Assembly: GCA_023387735.1 (NCBI GenBank)
Contig: JAEWHP010000031.1
Coordinates: 1-64,000, forward strand
Source of the DNA: Pseudomonadota bacterium
GTDB lineage: Bacteria; Pseudomonadota; Alphaproteobacteria; Rhizobiales; Xanthobacteraceae
Direction of reading: 5' to 3'
Length of the DNA stretch: 64,000 nucleotides
Positions 11,931-22,231 of this stretch are shown here, in pieces. Position 1 is the stretch's first letter. Every line of letters begins with the position of its first letter. Position numbers and translations under genes: made by a program. The notes under the pieces are model-generated. The model did no database searches and was not told the origin of the DNA. It worked only from the letters and a program-made list of their open reading frames with translations.

Positions 11931-11950
11931 TCGGCCCTTGAACGGGCCGA
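11931..11950 (+). terminator. Weak hairpin after carB
   Basis: TCGGCCC-TTGAAC-GGGCCGA followed by AATTTAG, 82 bases after the carB stop. The stem is good but the T tract is poor, so it may be a weak terminator or an RNA-stabilising hairpin. Confidence 0.4.
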
Positions 11951-12064
11951 AATTTAGTTAGGCTGCCACAGCTTACACACCGGGCCATGCAGGCCCGAAT
12001 CGAAATCTAAAAAATGCCTCGTGCGCGCGCCCTTGGCGGTTCGCACGATGGAAGGACGGAAAAG

Positions 12065-12541
12065 ATGGTGGAAAAGGTTCCGATGACCGCGAGCGGCTAT
12101 GCCGCCCTGGAGGTCGAGTTGAAGAAGCGCCAGTCGGAGGACCGTCCGCGCATCATCGAGCATATCGCCGAGGCGCGCTCGCATGGCGACCTTTCGGAGA
12201 ACGCGGAATATCATGCCGCCAAGGAAGAGCAGTCGCACAACGAAGGCCGCATCGCAGAGCTCGAGGACAAGCTCGCGCGCGCCGACGTGATCGATATCTC
12301 GAAGCTGTCCGGCGACACCGTCAAGTTCGGCGCCACCGTCACGCTGGTCGACGAGGACACCGAGAAGAAGGCGGTGTGGCAGATCGTCGGTGAGCCGGAA
12401 GCGGACGCCAAGAAGGGCCGCATCTCCATCACCTCGCCGTTGGCCCGCGCGCTGATCGGCAAGAAGAAGGGCACGACCGTGGAAGTCATGGCGCCCGGCG
12501 GCGCCAAGGCGTACGAGATCACCAAGGTCGAGTGGCGATAG
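12065..12541 (+). CDS. greA: Transcription elongation factor GreA
   Basis: A 158-residue GreA that rescues backtracked RNA polymerase by stimulating transcript cleavage. The N-terminal antiparallel coiled coil (about 1-75) holds the family signature [23 protein letters not shown], with the acidic tip residues in GDLSENAEY. The C-terminal domain follows ([18 protein letters not shown], then [18 protein letters not shown]). ATG 12065 is chosen because family members begin MVEKVPMT; an in-frame ATG at 12014 adds an unlikely leader. A strong terminator follows. Confidence 0.97.
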   Translation: MVEKVPMTASGYAALEVELKKRQSEDRPRIIEHIAEARSHGDLSENAEYHAAKEEQSHNEGRIAELEDKLARADVIDISKLSGDTVKFGATVTLVDEDTEKKAVWQIVGEPEADAKKGRISITSPLARALIGKKKGTTVEVMAPGGAKAYEITKVEWR

Positions 12542-12581
12542 TCGCTTCAGGTCAGGTCACCCTCAAGTAACCGTTGCGAGA

Positions 12582-12607
12582 AAGCCGCGTTGCCACGCGG
12601 CTTTTTT
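12582..12607 (+). terminator. Intrinsic terminator of greA
   Basis: GCCGCG-TTGCCA-CGCGGC followed by six T, about 40 bases after the greA stop. Confidence 0.88.
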
Positions 12608-12835
12608 GTTGGCCGCCGTCCTGACCGGATTGTGAGTGGCGGCGCGGCGTCTTTGACCGTTACCTGATTTTGCGTGCCACGAGGCTTGCGTTGTTTCGCT
12701 GAGATCGCGCCAGCCGGTCGCGCGCGAGGGGAATGATTCAGGTTTAGAGGTGTTGTGTCGGCATCATACGCGATCGACCGACAACGTGTGATATCGTGGC
12801 GCTCGCTTTCAGCGTGTCAAACAGGGGACAATGAC

Positions 12836-13255
12836 ATGGACAAGTTCGACAATATGCTCGCAAAGTATCAGCCGGTGGCGCTGAGCCTGTTTCGCTTCAT
12901 TACCGGGCTGCTGCTGTTTCAGTACGGCGTCGCCAAGATTCTGAAATTCCCGATGATCCCGGAGGGTAACGCCTACGCCTTCCTCAGCAAGGTGCAATTG
13001 ATGTCGCTCTCGGGAGCAGCCGGGCTGATCGAGTTGATTTTCGGCGCGCTGCTGCTGATCGGCCTGTTCACGCGGTTCGCCGCCTTCATTCTCGCCGGCG
13101 AGATGGCCTTTGCCTACTTCATCGGCCATGCGCCGAAGGGTTTCTTTCCGCTGATCAACGGCGGCACGCTTGCGATCATGTTCTGCTTCGCCTGTCTCTA
13201 TCTGTCGACCTCAGGCGGCGGCCCAATCAGCGTGGATGCGATGCGGAAGAAGTAA
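12836..13255 (+). CDS. DoxX-family inner-membrane protein
   Basis: A 139-residue protein with four predicted transmembrane helices (LSLFRFITGLLLFQYGVAKIL, LSGAAGLIELIFGALLLIGLF, FAAFILAGEMAFAYFIGHAP, NGGTLAIMFCFACLYLSTSG) in the DoxX/DUF417-type arrangement. The ATG at 12836 follows GGGGACAATGAC. Family members are linked to redox or thiol stress in some bacteria, but the function here is unknown. It is convergent with the Lrp gene, with a palindromic repeat between the two ends. Confidence 0.88.
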   Translation: MDKFDNMLAKYQPVALSLFRFITGLLLFQYGVAKILKFPMIPEGNAYAFLSKVQLMSLSGAAGLIELIFGALLLIGLFTRFAAFILAGEMAFAYFIGHAPKGFFPLINGGTLAIMFCFACLYLSTSGGGPISVDAMRKK

Positions 13256-13278
13256 GCACGTGCTGTCACACTATCCTT

Positions 13279-13354
13279 CATTCCGGGGCGCGCGTTAGCG
13301 CGAACCCGGAATCTCGAGATTCCGGGTTCGATGCTTTCGCATCGCCCCGGAATG
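13279..13354. repeat. Palindromic repeat, ATTCCGGGTTCG family, copy 1
   Basis: CATTCCGGGGCG...CGAACCCGGAATCTCGAGATTCCGGGTTCG...CGCCCCGGAATG: an outer inverted repeat enclosing an inner perfect palindrome around CTCGAG. It lies between the convergent ends of doxX (13255) and the Lrp gene (13365). Near-identical copies occur at 18031-18101 and 33469-33544. It may serve as a two-way terminator or transcript stabiliser. Confidence 0.9.
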
Positions 13355-13364
13355 ACTCCTAATC

Positions 13365-13874
13365 TCAGCCCGCGACCTTCACATCCAGCGGCACGGCCGC
13401 CTCGTATTTCGAATTGTGCAGCACCAGCGACGTACGCACGTTGCGCACGTGGGGGGCCGCGGTCAGGTGCGTGACGAAATCCTGAAACGTCGCCATGTCG
13501 GGCGCGACGCATTTCAGGATGAAGTCCACCTCGCCCGAGAGCATCCAGCATTCCCGCACCAGCGGCTCGGCGCGAACGAACTCCTCGAACGCGCGCAGGT
13601 CGGCGTCGGCCTGGCTCGACAGGTGCACCGACGCGAACACCGTGACGTCGAAGCCGAGCCGGCGCGGGTCGAGCAATCCACGGTAACCCTGGATATAGCC
13701 CTCTTCCTCCAGCGTGCGGACGCGGCGCAGGCATGGCGGCGGCGAAATGCCGACCCGTTTGGCCAGTTCCACATTGGTGATTCGGCCATCGGCCTGAATT
13801 TCAGAGAGAATTCTGAGGTCGATTTCGTCCAGATTCTTCGACACGCGCGTCCGGTTCCCTGGTCTGGGGGTCAT
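13365..13874 (-). CDS. Lrp/AsnC-family transcriptional regulator
   Basis: A 169-residue feast/famine regulator. The N-terminal winged helix-turn-helix (about 15-65: LDEIDLRILSEIQADGRITNVELAKRVG, split here at 20 residues per family motif: ISPPPCLRRVRTLEEEGYI) is followed by the RAM/AsnC ligand domain (about 80-160; FASVHLSSQADADLRAFEEF, EVDFILKCVAPDMATFQDFV). It is divergent from trxB with 242 bases between starts, so it might sense an amino acid and act on that promoter. The target is not known. Confidence 0.93.
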   Translation of the reverse strand: MTPRPGNRTRVSKNLDEIDLRILSEIQADGRITNVELAKRVGISPPPCLRRVRTLEEEGYIQGYRGLLDPRRLGFDVTVFASVHLSSQADADLRAFEEFVRAEPLVRECWMLSGEVDFILKCVAPDMATFQDFVTHLTAAPHVRNVRTSLVLHNSKYEAAVPLDVKVAG

Positions 13875-14083
13875 TTAGGAAGGTAATTGGTGCAACTCTC
13901 TTAGCCCAGTCCGTGGCAGATGCGCAATTTTATTGCGCGTGCGCCGCGCCATTTAACGCCGTTCCGGGGAAATTTCGCTTATTTGGATTGCAATTCTTGC
14001 ATAGCTTCCCAGATGTCTTAGACTTGGATTTGACACTTTCAGCGCCGCCGCGATGCCTTTCCCGCGCGGCGCTCAAGCCCTGA

Positions 14084-16008
<1,925 letters not shown>

Positions 16009-16016
16009 GTTTTGTG

Positions 16017-16043
16017 AAACCGCTATGAAATTAGCGGTTTTTA
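16017..16043 (+). terminator. Intrinsic terminator of the trxB-lysR unit
   Basis: AACCGCTA-TGAAAT-TAGCGGTT followed by TTTAT, directly after the LysR stop. Confidence 0.85.
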
Positions 16044-16119
16044 TAGGGGCCCCGCTCCTCCGCATGTCAGACATGCGGCCCGGCCGCTTGCTGCGAAGGG
16101 CTGATGGGGATCATAGTAT

Positions 16120-16261
16120 TTCCACGCTGATCGGTCGCGTCGCGCATATGTCCCCCTCCTCCAGTGGCGCGGCAGTTCAGTAATCCCTCTTGGAAGGTGA
16201 TTGTGTCGGCCTCACGTGGCCAATACCTTAAGCCGGGCTCGATCGAGCCCGGCTTTTTTTT
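16120..16261 (+). ncRNA. Candidate small RNA ending in a strong terminator
   Basis: No convincing frame lies between 16044 and 16261, yet the stretch ends in a perfect terminator (GCCGGGCTCGATCGAGCCCGGC plus eight T, 16232-16261) separate from the LysR terminator upstream. The segment carries CCCCCTCCTCC (about 16152-16162), an anti-Shine-Dalgarno sequence of the kind used by trans-acting sRNAs, and a second small hairpin (GGCCTCACGTGGCC). A weak promoter-like TTGCTG (16088) with an AT-rich hexamer about 17 bases on may set the start. The 5' end is a guess. Confidence 0.4.
16231..16261 (+). terminator. Strong intrinsic terminator
   Basis: A perfect 11-base-pair stem GCCGGGCTCGA/TCGAGCCCGGC with a tight loop and eight T. 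Confidence 0.9.
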
Positions 16262-16433
16262 GCGTTTGCGCCGCTGCCGCTCGGTGAGCCCCTGCGGATT
16301 GACAATCGAGGGCGCCGCCACCATCATCCCCGAATGATCACGAATTCGTGCGCAGCTCTGTCGTCGAAAAAAGGTCCCCACCCGGGGACCCGAGATCGAC
16401 GCGCGCGATAACCTGCCGCTTACCACGATCCCG

Positions 16434-16462
16434 AAACCCCGCCGTCTGGACGGGGTTTTTTA
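16434..16462 (+). terminator. Second intrinsic terminator upstream of the DapA-like gene
   Basis: AACCCCG-CCGTCTGGA-CGGGGTT followed by TTTTATT, 43 bases before the DapA-like start. It isolates that gene from upstream transcription, or attenuates it if the promoter is further upstream. Confidence 0.75.
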
Positions 16463-16504
16463 TTGTCCCGTCTCCGGCTCTCGTTCCCGAAGGAGATGGA
16501 ACCC

Positions 16505-17452
16505 ATGACTGACCGACCGACGATCAACGCAGCCACGACCGATCTGCGCAGCCAGCTAAAGGGCCTGTGGCTGCCACTGGTCACGCCGTTTCGCGACGGC
16601 GCACTCGATGAGCCCAGCCTGCGACGACTTGTCAGGCACTTCGCCAGCAGCCCCGTCGACGGCCTGATCCTCGCGGCGACGTCCGGCGAAGGCATGGCGC
16701 TTGGCACGGCCGAACTGGAGCAACTGGTCACGACGGTGCGTGCGGAACTATCCGCCAGCCAGCGCTACCTGCCGCTCTGTCTCGGGCTTTCAGGCTCGGT
16801 CACCGCAAAGATGCTCGATGCGCTGGATGAAACGGCCGCCTGGCCGATCGACGGCTATCTGATCGCGAGCCCCTATTACACGCGGCCCTCGCAGCGCGGG
16901 CTGGTCAGGCATTTCGAAGCGCTCGCCGATCACGCCTCATGGCCGCTCGTGCTGTACAACATTCCATACCGGACCGCGGTCAACCTCACCAACGAGACGC
17001 TGCTGCAACTCGCCGAACATCCGAACATCGTCGGCATCAAGGACTGCAGCGCCGACCGCGCGCAGTCCGTCGAGTTCATCCGCCGCAAGCCGCCAGGCTT
17101 TCGCGTGCTGACGGGCGAGGACGCGCATTATCACGAAGCGCTGACCGACGGCGCCGACGGCGCCATCCTGCTGTCGGCGCATCTGGAGACCGAAGCGTTT
17201 GCCTCGGTCTACGCACTGCAAAAGCAGGGAGATCGCGACGGCGCGCTGGCGTGCTGGGACGGCGTATCCGGACTAACGCAATTGCTGTTCGCCGAGCCGA
17301 GCCCGGCCCCCGCCAAGTACTGGCTGGCGCGCGGCGGATTGATCGACAGCGCGGAAGTGCGCCTGCCGATGGTGGAAGTGAGCGCCGAACTGGCGGCGCG
17401 GCTCGATGCGGAATTCGAACGGCGCAGGCCGCCATTGCTGCGGCGCGCGTAG
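16505..17452 (+). CDS. DapA-family (dihydrodipicolinate synthase-like) Schiff-base aldolase
   Basis: A 315-residue (beta/alpha)8 class I aldolase. The Schiff-base lysine is K179 in VGIKDCSAD and the catalytic tyrosine is Y151 in VLYNIPYRTA. The phosphate/carboxylate loop is ATSGEG (58-63). ATG 16505 is chosen after GAAGGAGATGGAACCC. It resembles 4-hydroxy-tetrahydrodipicolinate synthase, but this superfamily also includes N-acetylneuraminate lyase and keto-sugar-acid aldolases, and the gene is not near other dap genes. I therefore leave the symbol blank. Confidence 0.85.
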   Translation: MTDRPTINAATTDLRSQLKGLWLPLVTPFRDGALDEPSLRRLVRHFASSPVDGLILAATSGEGMALGTAELEQLVTTVRAELSASQRYLPLCLGLSGSVTAKMLDALDETAAWPIDGYLIASPYYTRPSQRGLVRHFEALADHASWPLVLYNIPYRTAVNLTNETLLQLAEHPNIVGIKDCSADRAQSVEFIRRKPPGFRVLTGEDAHYHEALTDGADGAILLSAHLETEAFASVYALQKQGDRDGALACWDGVSGLTQLLFAEPSPAPAKYWLARGGLIDSAEVRLPMVEVSAELAARLDAEFERRRPPLLRRA

Positions 17453-17463
17453 CATCGGCGCAA

Positions 17464-17492
17464 CTCCCTCTCGCCTCGACGGTGAGAGGGAG
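17464..17492. repeat. CTCCCTCTC inverted repeat
   Basis: CTCCCTCTC (17464-17472) is inverted as GAGAGGGAG (17484-17492) between convergent genes. It is related in sequence to the hairpin at 31740-31768 and is probably a bidirectional terminator or stabilising hairpin. Confidence 0.6.
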
Positions 17493-17509
17493 AACCAAAC
17501 GCTCGTTCG

Positions 17510-17650
17510 TCAGCTAACCAGCAGGCGATAGGTCAGCACCGGCGCGAAGCCGAGCACCATCGCCCACATGGCGAACGACGACACCAGCAGTACGTCCTGC
17601 ACGCGCTGGGCATACGGGCTGGTCGGAAATCTCTTGTCGTGATCGATCAT
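17510..17650 (-). CDS. Small single-pass membrane protein, 46 aa
   Basis: The minus-strand frame encodes MIDHDKRFPTSPYAQRVQDV followed by a hydrophobic segment (LLVSSFAMWAMVLGFAPVLTY) and RLLVS. A GGGGGG tract a few bases upstream of the ATG may help initiation. The clean cytosolic head, single transmembrane helix and short tail make this a believable microprotein despite its size. Its role is unknown. A similarly sized membrane protein is encoded divergently at 17884. Confidence 0.65.
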   Translation of the reverse strand: MIDHDKRFPTSPYAQRVQDVLLVSSFAMWAMVLGFAPVLTYRLLVS

Positions 17651-17883
17651 TGGAATCCCCCCGTGTTTTTTCTTGAGGGCAGATCGATACGCCTAAAATT
17701 TTAAGGTCGCGCTCGGACCTTCGCTCCACTTCGAAGCCTTGCGGTGACCCGCCGTTAACCAGGATACGGCGGTGGTTAATCGGCGGTAGCGCCTGCGATC
17801 AAATGCGAGGGAAATTCGCACCGCGATCTTAAAACGGCTCGCGTATCGATAGCTTCACAAACAACAGAACGCGGGGGCGCGCC

Positions 17884-18021
17884 GTGCATTTCGAATACAA
17901 GGACACCATACGTCAGGACCAGGGTTTCTCCACCGAGGATATCCTCTGGGCCATCGGCATCTGGACGGTGATCCTGACCGCATCGCCGGTCGTGGTGTTC
18001 TACATGCTGATGGTGGCGTAA
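17884..18021 (+). CDS. Small single-pass membrane protein, 45 aa
   Basis: A GTG-started frame encoding a charged head (HFEYKDTIRQDQGFSTEDIL) and one hydrophobic helix (WAIGIWTVILTASPVVVFYMLMVA). It ends 10 bases before a palindromic repeat copy. The head-and-helix layout mirrors the 46-aa protein encoded divergently at 17510-17650, so the two may work together. No ATG start is available in frame. Confidence 0.55.
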   Translation: MHFEYKDTIRQDQGFSTEDILWAIGIWTVILTASPVVVFYMLMVA

Positions 18022-18030
18022 GAAGACTGT

Positions 18031-18101
18031 CATTCCGGGGCGCGAAGCGAACCCGGAATCTCGAGATTCCGGATTCGATGCTGCGCATCGCTCCGGAATG
18101 A
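18031..18101. repeat. Palindromic repeat, ATTCCGGGTTCG family, copy 2
   Basis: CATTCCGGGGCG...GAACCCGGAATCTCGAGATTCCGGATTCG...CGCTCCGGAATG, with two differences from copies 1 and 3 in the right arm. It lies between the convergent ends of the 45-aa gene (18021) and the ParA-like gene (18184). Confidence 0.9.
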
Positions 18102-18183
18102 CGGCGAATTTCCGCCCACACAAAAAGAAAAACGCGCGGAGCCCGCGCGTCTTTGTCCGTCCAGAAAAAGAAAAGCGGCGTTG

Positions 18184-18864
18184 TTACGCCGCCTGCTTGT
18201 GCATGACGCCCGAAGCCGACGCCGTTCCGCGGATCGCCTTGATCGAACGCTCGATCGCGCCCCACAGCCTGGTGATCTCGGCCGCAGCCCGGCCTTCTGC
18301 GTAATATTCGCGGGCGCCTTCGCCCTGGCTGAGCGCCATGATGAGGTCGGCGCGGTTGGTGATCTGGCCGCTCCACACCGGTGCGCGGAATTTCGCCAGC
18401 GCTTCACGTGCGATGCTGACGATGCGGCTTTCGACGCCGTCACGTTCAGCCGGAGCGCCGTTGACCACGACCGCGTAGGGCTTGCGCGCCGAACGGCAGG
18501 TCTGAATCGTTTCCTGCACGGCATTGACGTCGAACACGCCGGGCCGGGCCGGAATGATCACCATCGTCGCGTTGCGGATGGCGTCGTCGACGACGGCCGA
18601 CAGGTTCGGCGGCGTGTCGATGAAAACCCATTCGATACCGTCGCGCTTGGCTGCAGCAACAATACCGCTGACGGAATTCACCGCGGCCTTGATCGGCGGT
18701 TCGTTGGTGCCGCGCAGCTTGTGCCAGAGAGTAAGCGATCCCTGCGGATCGGCATCGACGAGCAGAATTGGTTTCGTTGCCTTGTGAACATGGGCAGCGA
18801 GGTGAGCAGCCAGGGTACTTTTTCCCGAGCCCCCCTTACGCGAAGCAAAAACTATGACGTTCAT
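18184..18864 (-). CDS. ParA/MinD-like partitioning ATPase
   Basis: A 226-residue deviant-Walker ATPase. The Walker A motif KGGSGKST (10-17) has the signature Lys of the ParA family, and PILLVDADPQGSLTLWH is the Walker A-prime Asp region. WVFIDTPPNLS is Walker B. There is no N-terminal DNA-binding domain and no parB neighbour, so it is an orphan ParA. Such proteins can position cellular cargo (chemoreceptors, carboxysomes, PHB granules) rather than plasmids. Phasin genes lie 3 kb away, but a functional link is only a guess. Confidence 0.9.
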   Translation of the reverse strand: MNVIVFASRKGGSGKSTLAAHLAAHVHKATKPILLVDADPQGSLTLWHKLRGTNEPPIKAAVNSVSGIVAAAKRDGIEWVFIDTPPNLSAVVDDAIRNATMVIIPARPGVFDVNAVQETIQTCRSARKPYAVVVNGAPAERDGVESRIVSIAREALAKFRAPVWSGQITNRADLIMALSQGEGAREYYAEGRAAAEITRLWGAIERSIKAIRGTASASGVMHKQAA

Positions 18865-19039
18865 ACCTTGGCCTCCAGATTGACCCCAGAAGCCGAAAAT
18901 GAATCAGCGCGCTGATTCGTGAAAGATAAATTTGTGGTTTGCCGCGATGAGGCCACTTAATTGCCAACAAGGCTGGTTTTTGAGTCACACCCGCAACCTT
19001 CTGCAACCAAAACTGGAATCCGCTGAAGGCCTTGACGGC

Positions 19040-19369
19040 TCATCGCGCGTTTTTGGCGCGCTCGCGCTCCTGCTTCAGCCGTTCGCGTTCGAGCCATTTG
19101 CGTTCGATCCATCCGAGTCCGTTTGCCATCGGCTTCTGCAATGGCGGGACGTCCTGCGCGAACAAAAGGAGTCCGAGCGGCAGCATCCAGACGCCGAGTA
19201 TCGGCAGAAAGCTGAAAACGCCGCCGGCGATCAGCAGCGTGGCCAGCGGAATCCGCGCGTAGATTGACGACGGCTTACGCACCCAGCCGACGAATTTCGC
19301 CGGCCGCGGCGGCAGCTTGTTCTCGAACCAGGCGAAATGCCGGTCGAGCTCCTTCTTGTGCTCGCTCAA
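19040..19369 (-). CDS. Two-helix membrane hypothetical protein
   Basis: A protein of about 109 residues. I choose the TTG at 19369 because GGAGAGG lies just upstream and the protein then begins with an EHKKELDRHFAWFENKLPPR head; an ATG at 19420 would add a Cys-rich leader. Two adjacent hydrophobic stretches (IPLATLLIAGGVFSFLPILG, VWMLPLGLLLFAQDVPPL) form a helical hairpin, followed by a basic amphipathic tail (IERKWLERERLKQERERAK). The role is unknown. Confidence 0.7.
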   Translation of the reverse strand: MSEHKKELDRHFAWFENKLPPRPAKFVGWVRKPSSIYARIPLATLLIAGGVFSFLPILGVWMLPLGLLLFAQDVPPLQKPMANGLGWIERKWLERERLKQERERAKNAR

Positions 19370-19515
19370 TGGACCTCTCCTCTTGCCAAGGGAGATGTTC
19401 ATTCGGCAGGGCATACACAAGCGGCAGTCTGTCGCGCGAGGGGATCTTGAAATGGCTCGCAGCTATTGCGTGGTGGCCGTCACACTTCCTGCAAGCTTGT
19501 GCGCTGCTGGCCCGA

Positions 19516-19791
19516 TCAGCGGTTGATCGGCCGGGCCACGGCTTCGCGCTCGTTGTCGGACCGGAAATGCGCCCGGCACGCCGGCGAGAGCTGGGACTTC
19601 TTGGCAACCATGCACGCCGTCACACGGCCGACATCGGGAATGGCCGCGCTGCACAGGCGGAACGCATCGGGGGTGCAGGCCTGCTCCTGTTCGGGGGTGT
19701 ACGACTGGGCGCTTGCAGGCAATGGCGAAGCCAGCAGCATCGTCGTCAGCAACAATCCAAACTGAAGACTTCCGTTTCGGAAAAGCGTCAT
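19516..19791 (-). CDS. Small secreted cysteine-rich protein, 91 aa
   Basis: It carries a clear Sec signal peptide (LQFGLLLTTMLLASPLPASA, cleaved near AQS), then a mature domain with four Cys (ACTPDAFRLCSAAI, TACMVAKKSQLSPAC) in a two-helix spacing. The ATG at 19791 sits downstream of a GGGGGAT stretch. I believe this is a widespread small periplasmic family in Bradyrhizobium; no function is known. Confidence 0.75.
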   Translation of the reverse strand: MTLFRNGSLQFGLLLTTMLLASPLPASAQSYTPEQEQACTPDAFRLCSAAIPDVGRVTACMVAKKSQLSPACRAHFRSDNEREAVARPINR

Positions 19792-20027
19792 CGATCCCCC
19801 TCCACCCCCAAAGAACTGAATAAATTGTGGATGAATGCGTGTGATTCGCAAGCGCGCGAAAGCCACACGGCACAACACAAATGTCGCGGCAGGGCCCGCC
19901 ACGCGCCCTCTTTTCGGGCCCGGCGTCGTCTGTGTCGCATCGGGAACCGCAGAGCGGTGATCGAGAGCGTTGGTGCTCGGCGCCTGAGCAGGACCCGGCT
20001 GGAAGCGCCGCCAGCGGTGTGAAGCGG

Positions 20028-21092
20028 TCAGGTCGGGCCTGATGGGCAGATCGGACTGCCCGAGAGGAGGACGCACTTGATGCCCTCGGGCCGATAGACT
20101 GTCTCGACGGTGCCGTTGAAATCGGTGGCCAGAATTCGCTCGATCAGGCGCGAGCCAAAGCCCTTTCTTGTAGGCTGCGCCACCGGAGGACCGCCCGCCT
20201 CCTCCCACGTAAACCGAAAGCCTGGGTTCGCCTCGTCTCCATTCGACCACGTGATCCGGACGCTCCCTGTCTCCGATGACAGCGCGCCATACTTGAGCGC
20301 ATTTGTTGCAAGTTCGTGGACCGCCAGAGCCAGGGAAAGCGCCTGCTTCGGCGCAACCTCGACCTCCTGACCGCTGACATGAATGCGGTTTTGCACTGTT
20401 CTATGCGGCACCAATGCCTTCTCGACCACTTCCTCGATGGGAGCGCCCTGCCAACTCGTCTGCGTCAGGATGTCGTGCGCGTGACCCAACGTTATCAGAC
20501 GTGCGAGAAGTGCCTGACGCACGTGTGCATACTCTTCACCCTGAAGCGTCTGGTTCGCAATGGCGCTGACGGTTGTCAGGGTGTTCTTGATTCGATGCTC
20601 CAACTCCTCGGCAAGCATTTTCTGCCGTTGAGCCGCCTCGTTCAGGGCGATACTTGCCTCGTGTTCTTCGGTGATGTCGCGCGAGATCGAGAGCAGGTGT
20701 GATGGCCTGCCGTTGCTGTCGAATATGGGGGATACTTGAACTTCCCAGTATCTCGGCGTGCCCTTCGCTGTATTGGCTGCGCCTTTGAAGCGGGCAGTGC
20801 CGCCCGCTATGGCTGCGACGACCGCCTCTTTCGCTCGAGTGTTACCCTCGCCTGCCCAGAAATCCGGCCATGGGCATCCTTTCAGCACGCCGAAATCCTC
20901 TACTTCCATGACGCGCTTGCCGCCTTCGCTCATGAACTGAAGGCGGCCATCAAGGTCCAGTATCTTGATACAATCGCCGCAACCGGCAAGTACGCCGCGC
21001 AAGACGTCGAGATTGCCGACAAGCCCCTCCCCCGCTGCGTCGAGTTCTTCTTTCAGGGACATCGACTTCGATTCATCCGTACCCGGTTGCAT
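20028..21092 (-). CDS. PAS-HWE sensor histidine kinase
   Basis: A 354-residue soluble kinase. It has an N-terminal PAS domain (about 30-140, CIKILDLDGRLQFMSEGG, ending RDITEEHEAS), then an HWE-type kinase core: phosphoacceptor H166 in EELEHRIKNTL, N-box AVHELATNALKYGAL, the characteristic TWEEAGGPPV and the G-box GFGSRLIERIL. The ATG at 21092 follows AGCAGGGA; the frame is open back through the tRNA-His gene, which cannot be coding. HWE kinases commonly sense light or general stress; with no Cys-containing LOV motif seen, the signal here is unknown. No response regulator is adjacent. Confidence 0.9.
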   Translation of the reverse strand: MQPGTDESKSMSLKEELDAAGEGLVGNLDVLRGVLAGCGDCIKILDLDGRLQFMSEGGKRVMEVEDFGVLKGCPWPDFWAGEGNTRAKEAVVAAIAGGTARFKGAANTAKGTPRYWEVQVSPIFDSNGRPSHLLSISRDITEEHEASIALNEAAQRQKMLAEELEHRIKNTLTTVSAIANQTLQGEEYAHVRQALLARLITLGHAHDILTQTSWQGAPIEEVVEKALVPHRTVQNRIHVSGQEVEVAPKQALSLALAVHELATNALKYGALSSETGSVRITWSNGDEANPGFRFTWEEAGGPPVAQPTRKGFGSRLIERILATDFNGTVETVYRPEGIKCVLLSGSPICPSGPT

Positions 21093-21285
21093 TCCCTGCT
21101 CCGACCTTTCTCTCCTGCTCGCGCCTCGCGCGCATCCGTCGGAATACCTTTCGCGCAGACTGCTCCCCGATTTCGGCCTCACTTGAGCCGACCATCCAGC
21201 CGCTCGTAGCGCCTCTTGTATTTTTACGGGCGCAAATACGTCAGGTCTATCAGTATGGTGCTGGAGCCGCGGAAGATTATCGGGG

Positions 21286-21362
21286 TGGTACAGTTGGGTG
21301 GGCTCGAACCACCGACCTCCTGTTCCACAGACAGGCGCTCTAACCAACTGAGCTACAACTGC
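21286..21362 (-). tRNA. tRNA-His (anticodon GTG)
   Basis: A 77-base cloverleaf read on the minus strand: acceptor GCAGTTG/CAACTGT, D arm GCTC/GAGC with TTGGTTA in the loop, anticodon stem CCTGT/ACAGG with loop CTGTGGA (anticodon GTG), T arm GGTGG-TTCGAGC-CCACC and encoded CCA. The discriminator is A73 and there is no G at -1, unlike the G-1:C73 of most bacteria. This is the known alphaproteobacterial form. Confidence 0.95.
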
Positions 21363-21499
21363 ATCCTGCGCGAGCCCTCGAAGGGGTCGCGAATGGGCGG
21401 GAAACTAGGTGCAACGCCTCGCTTTGGCAAGGCCGCGGAGGCTCCAATTGCGAAGGTAAAACAGCCTTAATCAGGCGACCGGGATTAGGGTGTCCGGCA

Positions 21500-21520
21500 G
21501 CCCGGGCGGATCGCCCGGGC
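21500..21520 (-). terminator. GC-rich palindrome after the phasin gene
   Basis: GCCCGGGCG-GAT-CGCCCGGGC, 30 bases downstream of the phasin stop. There is no T tract, so it may be a stabilising hairpin for an abundant mRNA or a weak terminator. Confidence 0.45.
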
Positions 21521-21549
21521 CTTCGTCTTGAAGGAAATGCCGGATCAGG

Positions 21550-21993
21550 TCAGGCGGCCGGCTTGTAGAACTTGGAGGCCGAGGCCTTGATCGGCTCGAC
21601 GGTCTCGGTCGCGACCTTCTGGCCGAGTTCGGCGAGTTCCTTGGCCTGGGCGGTGAGCGTCTCGTACTGCTTCCTGGTGTGCGCGGTCCACAGTTCGAAC
21701 GCCTCCGCCGGGGTCTTCACGCCGAACAGTTGCTGCGCGAAATCGAGCGACGAAGAGGTGTTGGCCTTGAAGAATTCGATCAGTTTGGTCGAGTATTCGC
21801 TCGAGCCCTTGCTGGCTGAGGTGAACACCGCCTCGATGGTGCCGTTGTGGGTCTCGGCGGCATCCTTGAACTTGGCGTAGCTGTCGCGGGCCTGCGAGAC
21901 GCCCTTCTCGGCGAACGCGCGCATCTGCTCGGGGACTTCGAAGGGGATGATGGAGGCGGAGAAGGGATCGGTGGAACTGGTCACGGCATGCAT
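21550..21993 (-). CDS. Phasin-family protein
   Basis: A 147-residue phasin that would coat polyhydroxybutyrate granules. The phasin_2 pattern is clear: PFEVPEQMRAFAEKGVSQAR, then AFTS-type SKGSSEYSTKLIEFFKANT, SLDFAQQLFGVKTPAEAFELW and TAQAKELAELGQKVATE. It is all-helical and lacks a signal peptide. A second phasin gene lies 238 bases upstream in the same direction but with its own leader. Confidence 0.92.
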   Translation of the reverse strand: MHAVTSSTDPFSASIIPFEVPEQMRAFAEKGVSQARDSYAKFKDAAETHNGTIEAVFTSASKGSSEYSTKLIEFFKANTSSSLDFAQQLFGVKTPAEAFELWTAHTRKQYETLTAQAKELAELGQKVATETVEPIKASASKFYKPAA

Positions 21994-22231
21994 CCTTCAA
22001 AATGGGGTTGATTGCTCCCCTCGCGGACGCCGGCGGGCCGAAACGTCGAGGGGGTCACGTACACTCGCACTCACGGAAGCGCCCGTCCTTGGGCCTGCCT
22101 AATAAGCACCCACATCATGTCAAATTTGTGCAGCGCACTGCAATTTCCGGTGCGTCGCCGCAAATTTTACCCGGCCCGGCTGCTCTCGCAGTGCGTCGGG
22201 GGCGCAAAGGCCGTCTTTCGGCCTGCCGGGA

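Noticed and set aside
20028..21347. Longer start for the HWE kinase reaching into the tRNA-His gene
   Set aside because: The added residues would be translated from the tRNA and its flank; a better start with a ribosome site is at 21092.
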